A DNA stretch of 64,000 bases from Lentibacillus sp. CBA3610 (GTDB taxonomy: Bacteria > Bacillota > Bacilli > Bacillales > Amphibacillaceae): NCBI RefSeq assembly GCF_013373365.1, contig NZ_CP035925.1, positions 3,472,001-3,536,000 on the forward strand, in the 5' to 3' direction. A program made the translations under genes and the position numbers. The notes beneath the pieces were generated by a model that was not told where the DNA came from, searched no databases, and saw only the letters and a list, made by a program, of their open reading frames with translations. This document shows, piece by piece, positions 25,158 through 33,455 of this stretch (positions within the stretch are counted from its first letter, which is position 1; every line of letters begins with the position of its first letter).

Positions 25158-27113
25158 ATGCCATTGAATATGACCCAGAAATTGATAAAAGACCATCTCG
25201 TTACTGGTGAGATGACCCCGGGTGAGGAGGTTGGTCTGAAAATTGATCAGACGCTGACGCAGGATGCCACCGGTACACTGGTCATGCTTGAACTTGAAGC
25301 GATGGAGTTGGATCGGGCAAAAACCGAGGCCTCCGCACAATATGTTGATCACAACCTGATTCAGGAAGACAGTAAAAACCCTGACGATCACTTATTTCTG
25401 CAAAGTGCGACAGAGAGGTTCGGACTGTATCATTCCAGACCGGGTAATGGTGTCAGTCATCCTGTACATATGCAGCGGCTGGCCAAACCGGGACAAACAC
25501 TGCTTGGATCTGACAGTCATACGTGTGCCAATGGTTGTATGGGAATGCTTGCCATGGGTGCAGGCGGCATTGATGTGGCCATGGCCATTGCGGGTGAACC
25601 ATTTTATGTCAAAATGCCGAAAGTTTGGGGGATCAAACTGACCGGAGAGCTTCCGGATTGGGTCAGTGCTAAAGATGTCATCCTTGAACTTCTGCGCCGC
25701 CATGATGTGAAAGGCGGGGTCGGATTTGTCATGGAGTATTTTGGCCCGGGTGTTGAAAATTTAAGTGCCATGGATCGCCACGTCATTGCCAATATGGGGG
25801 CTGAACTTGGTGCGACAGGTACGGTTTTTCCATCTGACAAAGAAGTGAAACGGTTCCTGAAGACCCAGGATCGTGAAGACGACTGGGTTGAGCTGACTGC
25901 TGATAAAAATGCCACATATGATGTTTTGGAAGAAGTGGATCTTTCGGAACTGGAACCGTTGATTGCCAAACCATCCAGCCCCGGAAACGTTGTGACCGTC
26001 CGGGAACTTGCCGGAACACCAATTTATCAGTCATATATCGGATCATCCGCCAATCCGGGGTATCGCGATTTTGCAATAGCTGCCGAAATGGTTAACGGCC
26101 AGCATATTGCCGATGGGGTGTCATTTGATATTAACCCGACATCAAGACAAATGCTGACAAATTTGGTGAAGGACAGTCATGTTGCAAGCTTGCTTCAGTC
26201 GGGCGGACGGATGCACCAGGCTGGATGCAACGGCTGTATTGGTATGGGGCAGGCACCGGCTACAGGAAGGAATAGCCTGCGTACGACACCGAGAAATTTC
26301 CCTGGCCGTTCCGGGACACGGGAAGACAGTGTTTTCCTATGCAGTCCGGAGACAGCGGCAGCATCAGCATTGACAGGTCAGATTACCGATCCGCGCACAC
26401 TGGAGCTGGATTATCCGAAAATAAAAGAGCCAAAGCCTGAGAAAGCTAATATGGATTTACTGGATGAACCACTGCCTTATGAACAGGCGAAAAATGTTGA
26501 ATTGCAAAAGGGGCCGAATATCGCATCCATTCCGAAAATGGATGAAATGGCTGATCGGATGGAGCTGCCGGTACTCTTGAAAATGGACGATAACATTTCC
26601 ACTGACGAAATTTTGGCCGGTGGTGCACGTGTGCTTCCATATCGAAGCAATTTGCCGGAAATCAGTAAATTTACGTTTGAAATCATTGACGATACGTACT
26701 ACAAACGCGGAAAGGCAACCGTCGATGAGGGCGGTCATGCGGTAGTAGGCGGATTCAACTATGGCCAGGGATCCAGCCGTGAACACGCGGCGCTTGCACC
26801 AAGATACTTAGGCCTCCGTGTGGCGCTGGTTAAGGACTTTGCCCGAATCCATTGGCAAAATCTCGTGAATTTTGGTGTTTTGCCACTGACATTTTCGAAT
26901 GAAGCGGATTACGATTTACTTTCAGCCGGTGATGTTTTGGTGCTTTCTGATTTAAGGAACAAAATTCAGCAGGGGAATGAATTTTCAATTGATGTAAAAG
27001 ATAAGGATGAACAAATCAATGTGAAACACAGCCTTTCCGAGCGTCAAATTGAGATTATGCTGAAAGGCGGTATTATTAACTGGGCAAAAGACCGGCAACA
27101 GATAGGAGGATGA
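25158..27113 (+). CDS. aconitate hydratase, short (~650-residue) type
   Basis: A 651-residue Fe-S dehydratase that would interconvert citrate and isocitrate. It is the short aconitase type (TIGR01342-like), unlike the ~900-residue CitB/AcnA usual in Bacillus. Cluster ligands are in GSDSHTCANG (about 113-122) and in GCNGCIGMG (about 356-364). The swivel domain has DDNISTDEILAGG (about 477) and NYGQGSSREHAALAPRYLGL (about 535). The ribosome site AAGGAGG lies 9 bases before ATG. It is followed 3 bases later by a tiny zinc-finger gene in the same operon. A homoaconitase-like role is possible, but no lysine or leucine genes are near. Confidence 0.88.
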   Translation: MPLNMTQKLIKDHLVTGEMTPGEEVGLKIDQTLTQDATGTLVMLELEAMELDRAKTEASAQYVDHNLIQEDSKNPDDHLFLQSATERFGLYHSRPGNGVSHPVHMQRLAKPGQTLLGSDSHTCANGCMGMLAMGAGGIDVAMAIAGEPFYVKMPKVWGIKLTGELPDWVSAKDVILELLRRHDVKGGVGFVMEYFGPGVENLSAMDRHVIANMGAELGATGTVFPSDKEVKRFLKTQDREDDWVELTADKNATYDVLEEVDLSELEPLIAKPSSPGNVVTVRELAGTPIYQSYIGSSANPGYRDFAIAAEMVNGQHIADGVSFDINPTSRQMLTNLVKDSHVASLLQSGGRMHQAGCNGCIGMGQAPATGRNSLRTTPRNFPGRSGTREDSVFLCSPETAAASALTGQITDPRTLELDYPKIKEPKPEKANMDLLDEPLPYEQAKNVELQKGPNIASIPKMDEMADRMELPVLLKMDDNISTDEILAGGARVLPYRSNLPEISKFTFEIIDDTYYKRGKATVDEGGHAVVGGFNYGQGSSREHAALAPRYLGLRVALVKDFARIHWQNLVNFGVLPLTFSNEADYDLLSAGDVLVLSDLRNKIQQGNEFSIDVKDKDEQINVKHSLSERQIEIMLKGGIINWAKDRQQIGG

Positions 27114-27116
27114 ATC

Positions 27117-27290
27117 GTGGCTCGTGATAATACATGCAAAGCCTGTGAAGGATCGGGTTTGCTTTCCGATGATGAGGGTTGGCAATATAAATGCAGTGTT
27201 TGTGATGGGGATGGATCATATGATGTTGATGATATCTCCAGACCAGCACGCGTTATGACCGTTGATGAAAATAACCGGATGCTTGACTGA
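27117..27290 (+). CDS. 57-residue DnaJ-type zinc-finger protein
   Basis: GTG 27117, with AGGAGGA 6 bases upstream, begins a 57-codon gene 3 bases after the aconitase stop. It carries two Cys repeats, CKACEGSG and CSVCDGDG, the CxxCxGxG pattern of the DnaJ cysteine-rich domain, which together would bind one zinc. The rest is acidic. Coupling to the aconitase gene suggests a role with that enzyme, for example a chaperone or Fe-S related helper; this is inference. Its terminator follows. Confidence 0.75.
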   Translation: MARDNTCKACEGSGLLSDDEGWQYKCSVCDGDGSYDVDDISRPARVMTVDENNRMLD

Positions 27291-27298
27291 CGAAAAGA

Positions 27299-27337
27299 AA
27301 AACCCGCCTGTGCATCGAGAATAGGCGGGTTTTTTGG
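27299..27337 (+). terminator. Terminator of the aconitase operon
   Basis: AACCCGCCT and AGGCGGGTT around a 13-base loop, followed by TTTT. Confidence 0.85.
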
Positions 27338-27423
27338 GGGTCTGATCCTTTGTCCCTTCCAAAAAGAAGGAACCGGCTCCTTCGCCGATTCCAACGCATT
27401 TGATCTCTGATTGTGCCTTCTGC

Positions 27424-28035
27424 TTAATGCGGCATTGTGCCTTGTGCAGGGGCATAGCTTTGCTGGAATGCTTGCATGTCCTGCTGCTGCAGCTGTGGCA
27501 CTTGATAATATTGGTTCTTGTTTTGATATAGGAATACTTCATAGGCCATTTCAATTAAGTTCGGGACACTATCTGCCAGTACACGACGCATAACCGGGTT
27601 GGTCATTTCTGATGCAGCTGTTGTAAATGAAGAAGCTGCAGATTTTAACCCGCTCATTATGAAGCCGGAAATTTTTTCGTCATTTAAATCACTTACCGAT
27701 TGAGCAGGTGTGGACGGCTGTGTCGGGGGTTGCATACCATAAACGACATTGTTGCTCTGATCCATTTTATAGGATTGTGTATCGACAGCAGGATCCTGTC
27801 CTGATTGATACGTATCAACAATGGTATTGTAAAGCTGGCTGCAAAAAGCCCGATGTTTCTGTGACATCGTCTGCAATTCCGGGTCCTGGATATGTTGCTC
27901 ATACAACACGCATTGATCCATTGCACCGGTCAGAGCTGATAAAGCTTCATGTCCATCAAACATGTCATGACCGCCATAGTGCTGTTGCGGGGGCAGTTGT
28001 GTTGTGTCCGTGAAATTTTGCTGCTGGTTTTGCAT
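27424..28035 (-). CDS. CotF-like spore coat protein
   Basis: A 203-residue Gln-rich protein. The N-terminal half has DMFDGHEALSALTGAMDQCVLYEQHIQDPEL, the ferritin-like helical region of CotF-family coat proteins. The C-terminal half has ISGFIMSGLKSAASSFTTAA and NPVMRRVLADSVPNLIEMAYE, again typical. The ends are Gln/Tyr/Pro-rich. ATG 28035 has AGGAGG 8 bases upstream. It should be made in the mother cell and sit in the spore coat. Confidence 0.85.
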   Translation of the reverse strand: MQNQQQNFTDTTQLPPQQHYGGHDMFDGHEALSALTGAMDQCVLYEQHIQDPELQTMSQKHRAFCSQLYNTIVDTYQSGQDPAVDTQSYKMDQSNNVVYGMQPPTQPSTPAQSVSDLNDEKISGFIMSGLKSAASSFTTAASEMTNPVMRRVLADSVPNLIEMAYEVFLYQNKNQYYQVPQLQQQDMQAFQQSYAPAQGTMPH

Positions 28036-28147
28036 CAAGATAACCTCCTAAAAGTATTCCTTGTTATTTTGGGATAAAAGGAATGGATTATGTATTGAAT
28101 GATTGGTTCGTTTATTGCCATTTTTTACGTGCTTCAGCAAAGTGAAT

Positions 28148-28230
28148 TCGCGCGGGAACCGAAAATATCGCGCGATGAAGTCCCAATTTCGCGCAACGAA
28201 GCTCTAATTTCGCGCAGCAACCAGCCGGGC
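28148..28230. repeat. Tandem repeat, four units of about 21 bp
   Basis: TCGCGC recurs at 28148, 28168, 28189 and 28210, each followed by (A/G)-rich then CT/AA-rich sequence; unit consensus roughly TTCGCGCAACGAAGCYCNAAT. It is intergenic, without any open frame of note. Confidence 0.75.
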
Positions 28231-28256
28231 TCGCCTTCTAATTCCTTCTTTCACTC

Positions 28257-28341
28257 CTACAATCGAAGTGAACGGGGCATGAAAATAAAAAATTTTTTTC
28301 TGTTGGAAATGCCCCTTTTTTCAAACTTATTTCGATTGTAG
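28257..28341. repeat. Nested inverted-repeat element
   Basis: Outer arms CTACAATCGAA (28257-28267) and TTCGATTGTAG (28331-28341) are perfectly complementary; inside them GGGGCAT (28274-28280) and ATGCCCC (28309-28315) also pair. The second inner arm is followed by six T residues. It lies in an otherwise geneless 440-base gap next to the 21-bp repeats. Confidence 0.75.
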
Positions 28342-28483
28342 TCAAAAGAGGGATCTGACCCCATACTTTCTTAAACAATGTTGAATAGGTATAATTTAAT
28401 GTCATGAAGGATATGTTCACTTCACACTTTGGCATATGGCTTTTTGTTGAAGCTTAATATCACCTATAAGGAGCTGTTATACA

Positions 28484-28717
28484 TTGTCACAGGAAAATAA
28501 AAAAGAAAACATAGAAGTATGGGAAGATCTTGTCAATATAAAGGATTTGGTATTAAGTCTGACTATTTGCAGTTTGACGTCACTCGGCGGTTATTTAGTG
28601 GCACCTGAGGATCAGCAACCGCTTATATTCGGGCTGATCGGTGCAGTGGTGGGTTTCATTATCAGCAGCATTATTATAAAACCAAAACGGCAATTCGGTT
28701 ATACAGATGAGGAGTAG
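28484..28717 (+). CDS. small membrane protein preceding the TctA-like permease
   Basis: A 77-residue protein with a charged N-terminus and two hydrophobic helices (about 20-41 and 47-66), ending KRQFGYTDEE. TTG 28484 has AAGGAGC about 8 bases upstream. It ends 5 bases before the permease gene, the position and size of a TctB-like small subunit, but I see no sequence evidence for TctB. Function unknown, probably with the permease. Confidence 0.65.
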   Translation: MSQENKKENIEVWEDLVNIKDLVLSLTICSLTSLGGYLVAPEDQQPLIFGLIGAVVGFIISSIIIKPKRQFGYTDEE

Positions 28718-28722
28718 GCAGA

Positions 28723-30075
28723 ATGGATATTGTATTAATTTTACAAATGGTTGTAGTGGCGATTCTAGGGGCAGGATTATATACCATCATTGGAATCGCA
28801 CCGGGTACGGATGAAACGGCCGTTTTGGCACCGGTTACGCTGGTTCTGGTGATTTCTGGCCTTGAGCCGATTCTTATTTTGACATTTTTTATTGCAGCGA
28901 TTGTCGCAAAAAAATTGACCGACTCCATCCCGGTTGCGCTCGCTGGTATCCCGGGGGGCGTTATGTCTGCGCCAATGGTTGAACACGCCATGGTTCTAAA
29001 AAAACATGGCATGCCCGATGTGAGTATCCGCAAAATGGCTTCCGGCTCAGTCATTGGAACAATTATTTCAATCCCGCTGAGTCTATTGCTGGCAACTGCA
29101 CTGGTCCCGTTGGCTGATGTTATCGAGCAGTATTCAAGTCAGATATTTTTCTTCGGGGCGATTTTTCTGGCCTTGATGACAAAAAATCGCTGGTTTGCCA
29201 TATTGTCGATTGTTCCATTTGCTTTCATCATTCAAGGGTTAAGGAATTTATACTGGGAGCTTAATATTGTGCCCGAAGATACGACCGTTTTCACGTCATT
29301 TTTCCTCGGCATCACAATCGGTCCCGTGATTTTAAAATTGTTCGAACTGTTGAATGGACGGATCAGAAGAAGTCTGCCGCGTTATGGTACGAAAGAAATT
29401 TCGATGCGCAAAACGAAGGCGGAAAAGGGCTTTCCGAATCCGTTTAAAATTCTGGATAAAAACGAAACGATTTCGAGTGCGGTTAGTTCGGTATTTGGCG
29501 TTGTAACTTTTTTCATGACACCGGTTGGCATGACGATCTTTCTCGGTGAAACGATAGCCAGCCGCATCAAAGAGCCGGTGAAACGGGCATCCCGGGCGAT
29601 TTCCAGCATGGACGGGCTGACAAATGCGGCCTATCTCGCTGGTACCCTGGTTCCGCTGATCGCAATTGGTTACCCGCTTTCTCCAACTGCTTTGGGCCCC
29701 GGACATGCCTTATTTAACGCACCACCGGTTTTCACGTATGAGCATAATCTGCATCATATTTTATCGATGAATGATTTTGTGCTGGCGACGTTGATAGGTG
29801 CTGTTATTGCGATCAGTATAACGTTTTTTGTTACGATCAAGTACGCGCAGCAAATATGTGCGTTTGTTTTTAAATATATTCCGCACGAGGCTATGCTTGG
29901 GCTGTTTTTCGGGCTTGTCCTGATGCTGGCCTATATGGATGCTGGTGTACTGAATATTGCCGGCGTATTGGTGATCGGTCTGGTTGCCGGGTTTCTCCAT
30001 CGAAAAGGTGTTAATTATGGTGTACAATTTATGACGTTGTATGCAGCACCATGGCTTGTATCATTTATCCTGTAG
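28723..30075 (+). CDS. TctA-family membrane permease
   Basis: A 450-residue protein with about 11 hydrophobic helices. The N-terminal repeat shows the TctA pattern: GAGLYTIIGIAPGTDETAVLAP, then PVALAGIPGGVMSAPMVEHAMVLKKHG. The second half repeats it with AAYLAGTLVPLIAIGYPLSPTALGPG. TctA proteins are the large subunits of tripartite carboxylate transporters that need a periplasmic-type binding protein (TctC); none is encoded here. Substrate unknown. Start ATG with TAGGCAG close by; probably coupled to the small gene before it. Confidence 0.82.
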   Translation: MDIVLILQMVVVAILGAGLYTIIGIAPGTDETAVLAPVTLVLVISGLEPILILTFFIAAIVAKKLTDSIPVALAGIPGGVMSAPMVEHAMVLKKHGMPDVSIRKMASGSVIGTIISIPLSLLLATALVPLADVIEQYSSQIFFFGAIFLALMTKNRWFAILSIVPFAFIIQGLRNLYWELNIVPEDTTVFTSFFLGITIGPVILKLFELLNGRIRRSLPRYGTKEISMRKTKAEKGFPNPFKILDKNETISSAVSSVFGVVTFFMTPVGMTIFLGETIASRIKEPVKRASRAISSMDGLTNAAYLAGTLVPLIAIGYPLSPTALGPGHALFNAPPVFTYEHNLHHILSMNDFVLATLIGAVIAISITFFVTIKYAQQICAFVFKYIPHEAMLGLFFGLVLMLAYMDAGVLNIAGVLVIGLVAGFLHRKGVNYGVQFMTLYAAPWLVSFIL

Positions 30076-30156
30076 CTGCCGGGTTTTGCGCGGTTCAGCT
30101 TTCGTGAAACATTTAAGGGTTAATGATCGTATGAAAGGTAGACGAGGAGGAGTTCC

Positions 30157-31449
30157 ATGAAAAAAACGGTCCGTATTTTGTGCTTAGTGATTGTTATATT
30201 AATGGTGGCTGCCGGATGCCGTGATGGGGAAGAAGGTAATGATGAGACCGACTTGAACGGCGAATGGACAGGGTCGATTGAAATTCCCAGTCAGCCGCTT
30301 GACATTATTGTAAACCTTAATAACGACGATGAATGGAACGGAACCATCAGCATTCCGGTCCAAGGCCTCCAGGATTATCCGCTATCATCAATTACTGTTA
30401 ATGGTACGGATGTTGCCTTTTTCATGGAAATACAGGGACAGCAGATTTCATTTGACGGTGAATACAAGGATGAAACGATTGAAGGTGACTTTACCCAGCA
30501 TGGCCAGACCTTTCCATTTAATTTAACAAAGGGTGGACGGGTGGAAGAAAGTGAAGCAGATTTATTAAGTGTGGAAACCGATGAAGGGACACTTTATGGT
30601 GAACTGGAAAAACCGGATGGGGAAGGACCTTTTCCTGTCATGCTGATTATTCCCGGGTCAGGACCAACTGATCGCGATGGTAATTCAAGTGGAATTCCGG
30701 GAAATAATAACAGCCTCAAGCTGCTTGCTGAAGGATTGGCTGAACACGGAATAGCCAGTGTACGCTATGATAAACGTGGAGTCGGCAATAATCTGGAAGC
30801 AGCCATTCCGGAAAATGAGCTTCATTTCAATCAGTTTGTGAATGATGCCGTGAACTGGACCGAGCTTCTGGAACAGGAAGAAGACTATTCCCATGTTGGC
30901 ATTATCGGTCACAGTCAGGGCGCCCTGGTTGGCATGCTGGCTGCTCAAGAGAGTAATGCTGATGCTTTTATTTCGCTTGCCGGAGCCGGACGTTCGATTG
31001 ACGAAGTCCTCTATGGCCAATTGGAAGCTCAATTGTCAGGGGATCTGCTGGATGAAGTTGATGTCATAATGGAAAAACTTCAGCAGGGAGAAGAAGTGCA
31101 GGGTGTAAGTCAGGAACTGCAAAGTGTCTTCAGGCCGTCCGCGCAATCCTTTATGGCGTCCTGGATGCAGTATGATCCGGCTGAGGAGATTGCTGAACTT
31201 GACATGCCGGTATTGATTGCCGGTGGTGGCCGTGATTTGCAGGTTCCATCCAGTGAAGCAGAATTACTGCATGACGCCAAACCGGATTCCGAAAAAATCT
31301 TACTTGAAAAGATGAATCATGTGTTAAAAGAAGCACCGGAAGATGAACAAAATAATATGGAGACTTATGGCAATTCAGATCTTCCTTTAGCAGATGGGCT
31401 AATGGATGGGATCATGGTATTTTTAAATGAAAATGAGTTTTTGGAATAA
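30157..31449 (+). CDS. alpha/beta-hydrolase lipoprotein
   Basis: A 430-residue secreted lipoprotein. Lipobox VAAGC puts the lipidated Cys at residue 20. Residues 34-125 form a small beta domain (LNGEWTGSIEIP, then LNNDDEWNGTISIP), and 135-430 are an alpha/beta hydrolase with RYDKRGVG, nucleophile motif GHSQG (251-255), an Asp in GGGRDLQVP and a His in MNHVLKEAP. The many acidic residues suit a salt-adapted extracellular enzyme. GAGGAGG lies 7 bases before the ATG. Substrate unknown; peptidase S9-like or esterase activity is possible. Confidence 0.88.
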   Translation: MKKTVRILCLVIVILMVAAGCRDGEEGNDETDLNGEWTGSIEIPSQPLDIIVNLNNDDEWNGTISIPVQGLQDYPLSSITVNGTDVAFFMEIQGQQISFDGEYKDETIEGDFTQHGQTFPFNLTKGGRVEESEADLLSVETDEGTLYGELEKPDGEGPFPVMLIIPGSGPTDRDGNSSGIPGNNNSLKLLAEGLAEHGIASVRYDKRGVGNNLEAAIPENELHFNQFVNDAVNWTELLEQEEDYSHVGIIGHSQGALVGMLAAQESNADAFISLAGAGRSIDEVLYGQLEAQLSGDLLDEVDVIMEKLQQGEEVQGVSQELQSVFRPSAQSFMASWMQYDPAEEIAELDMPVLIAGGGRDLQVPSSEAELLHDAKPDSEKILLEKMNHVLKEAPEDEQNNMETYGNSDLPLADGLMDGIMVFLNENEFLE

Positions 31450-31638
31450 TTGACTGAATTTCCGTTTTCAGTATGTCACGGATCTTAAAAACAAACATTT
31501 CACTTTTGGAAAATTGACAATCAGCCATTTCAGGAGAATGAGAAATTTAGTTTTGCCTATTCGAGTTATCACCACATTTCAGGTATAATTTAAGAAAATA
31601 GTGAAAATAAATTTTCAAGGCAGAGGGGCGTGCTGGAA

Positions 31639-32586
31639 ATGGAAGATAAAAAGCCGATTCAACTGGATGAGCGCATTCATTTAATCGATGGATTTGATTT
31701 GGGCGTACCGGAGCGCACCGGTACATATGTCATTGATGAGGAAGAACTGACACTGATTGAAACAGGGCCGAGCCCGTCGGTGAAATATATCAAAAAAGGT
31801 CTTGGTGAACTGGGTTTTTCGTTGGAAGAGGTCACGTATATCATCGTTACACATGTACATCTCGATCATGCAGGTGGTGCAGGTCTATTGCTGCAGGAGT
31901 GTCCGAACGCAACTGTCATTGTCCATCCAAAAGGGGCCAGACATTTGGTGAATCCGAAAAAACTTGCAGCAGGAGCGAGAGGTGTTTACGGTGACAGTTT
32001 CAGTGAGTTGTTTGACCCGATTGTTCCAGTGCCTGAAGAGCGTTTGATTACAAAGGATGACGGCGAAACGCTTAAAATTGGTGATCACTGTACATTGGAA
32101 TTTTTTGATACACCCGGGCATTCCAGACATCACTTCAGTATCTATGACCCACTCAGTAATGGTCTGTTCACAGGTGATACGGTTGGCATCCGTTATCAGC
32201 AGCTGATTGATGAAGGGATCGATTTCTTTTTGCCGTCCACATCGCCGAACCATTTTGATCCGAATGCCATGCACGCATCCATCAATCGTATTCGGAATAT
32301 GAATTTGGCCAGGATTTATTACGGACATTTCGGCATGACGGATAAAGTTAATCAAGCGCTTGATCAAGTATCCGAATGGCTTGATATTTTCGTTGACATA
32401 GGTGAAGAGGCCATGTCGGAGGGAAAAGCTTATGATGTACTGGCTTCACGCATGCTGGAGCAGGTTAAAGGAGACTTGTCGATTAAAGGACTGCGGACCG
32501 ATCATGATGTCTACATCGTGCTAAATCTCGATATGCAGATATGTGCCCTCGGTATCATCGATTATTTCAAAAAACTGAAGCAATGA
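31639..32586 (+). CDS. MBL-fold metallo-hydrolase
   Basis: A 315-residue metallo-beta-lactamase-fold hydrolase. Metal ligands are in THVHLDHAGG (about 71-80), in the His of DTPGHSRHH (about 156) and in FTGDTVG. The C-terminal 90 residues are a helical extension ending in a winged-helix-like part (YDVLASRMLEQVKGD). ATG 31639 is preferred to GTG 31630 because the ribosome site GAGGGG lies 10 bases from it and only 1 from the GTG. A TATAAT at about 31583 may be its -10. Substrate unknown. Confidence 0.88.
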   Translation: MEDKKPIQLDERIHLIDGFDLGVPERTGTYVIDEEELTLIETGPSPSVKYIKKGLGELGFSLEEVTYIIVTHVHLDHAGGAGLLLQECPNATVIVHPKGARHLVNPKKLAAGARGVYGDSFSELFDPIVPVPEERLITKDDGETLKIGDHCTLEFFDTPGHSRHHFSIYDPLSNGLFTGDTVGIRYQQLIDEGIDFFLPSTSPNHFDPNAMHASINRIRNMNLARIYYGHFGMTDKVNQALDQVSEWLDIFVDIGEEAMSEGKAYDVLASRMLEQVKGDLSIKGLRTDHDVYIVLNLDMQICALGIIDYFKKLKQ

Positions 32587-32617
32587 AAAAATGCCTGTCA
32601 TGTGCGGTGACAGGCAA
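32584..32617 (-). terminator. Minus-strand terminator
   Basis: On the minus strand GCCTGTCA and TGACAGGC around a 7-base loop, followed by A then T6. It serves the genes read leftward from 33199, including the remnant at 32625-32790. Confidence 0.75.
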
Positions 32618-32624
32618 ATTTCAG

Positions 32625-32790
32625 TTCAACCAATTTTTGACGATATGATTGACTTGTGCTTTTTTCGATGCATCTAACAGATAATCCAAGTCCATAATTT
32701 CTGAATCACTTTGGTGGATTTGAAATATTCGCTCGGCCCAGTGGTAATCATCTGCAAATATTGGCTCAAGATTTCATAAAATCGGCTCAA
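32625..32790 (-). pseudogene. C-terminal gene remnant of unknown kind
   Basis: A minus-strand frame from about 32785 reads NLEPIFADDYHWAERIFQIH, continues to KKAQVNHIVKNWLN and stops at 32627, just before a terminator. It begins after a stop codon and has no start or ribosome site. The 8-mer GGCTCAAG appears twice just upstream (about 32761 and 32782), hinting at a small rearrangement. It looks like the tail of a decayed gene formerly behind the membrane gene at 32807. Protein family not recognised. Confidence 0.4.
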
Positions 32791-32806
32791 GTTCACATTC
32801 AACTTA

Positions 32807-33199
32807 TTACTTCCCATCCTCTGCCTTCATAAATGTCAGCACGGCAAAAAGAGCGAAACTTAAAAGTAATATCGAACCGCCGACAATAAAGAAGGCGGTC
32901 ACAAATCCGTCAGCCAGGTTAAACGGACGCAAATAATACAACCACATGCCGGATGTCAGTCCGATTGCACCAATAATTGCTGTCCAGACATGAAGCGTGG
33001 CAATGATCGTCCGGGCAGGTGTGAAGATCTTGTAGTAAACCGCCCAAGCGAATAATGTCAGCCAGCCGACAACCAGAATGTGGGCATGTACCGTTGTGAA
33101 AGCGGCACTTCCCGCACCAGCCATGTGTGAGCCGATAAAGGCACCGATAAAAGCGAAAATCGCTGAAAATCTGAGTAAAGCCTTACTATAGTTTTCCAA
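32807..33199 (-). CDS. four-helix membrane protein with a heme-copper-oxidase-like His motif
   Basis: A 130-residue protein of four transmembrane helices. Helix 2 carries TVHAHILVVGWLTLFAWAVYY, similar to the His-containing helices of subunit I of heme-copper oxidases and nitric-oxide reductases; helix 1 has GSHMAGAG and helix 3 begins ATLHVW. It is far too short to be a catalytic subunit (450 or more residues). TTG 33199 is chosen because GGAGG lies 7 bases before it. It may bind heme or be an accessory membrane protein; function unknown. Confidence 0.68.
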   Translation of the reverse strand: MENYSKALLRFSAIFAFIGAFIGSHMAGAGSAAFTTVHAHILVVGWLTLFAWAVYYKIFTPARTIIATLHVWTAIIGAIGLTSGMWLYYLRPFNLADGFVTAFFIVGGSILLLSFALFAVLTFMKAEDGK

Positions 33200-33322
33200 T
33201 TTCGAACCTCCTTTTGTCAGGGTAAAAACGCTGACTATCTTAAGTATATAACCTGTATATGAACAGAAGATGAACACCCTGTCTCAATCATACATCACAA
33301 TAATCTAAATTAAAAAGGGGTA

Positions 33323-33351
33323 TTGACTTCTGAGTGTATTAATCATATAAT
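33323..33351 (+). promoter_or_regulatory. Promoter of the GntR/ABC operon
   Basis: TTGACT (33323-33328), 17-base spacer, TATAAT (33346-33351). The first operator overlaps the -10 box. Confidence 0.8.
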
Positions 33352-33420
33352 ACATCATATAGGCTGTATTACGCACTTAATACACATTTTTTTGACCAAA
33401 GCGTATTAACCATTTAATAC
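33336..33420 (+). promoter_or_regulatory. Three palindromic operators GTATTA-N6-TAATAC
   Basis: The same 18-bp palindrome occurs at 33336-33353, 33366-33383 and 33403-33420, each GTATTA-N6-TAATAC with different central bases. The first covers the -10 box and the other two lie in the leader, 36 bases or less before the GntR start. This is what an autorepressing GntR-type dimer would bind. Confidence 0.8.
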
Positions 33421-33455
33421 ACATGAATTCATCTGAAGAAATGGGAGCTGTGATT

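Noticed and set aside
30157-32586. Hydrolase lipoprotein and MBL hydrolase as one operon
   Set aside because: They are separated by about 190 bases with a possible separate -10 for the second gene.
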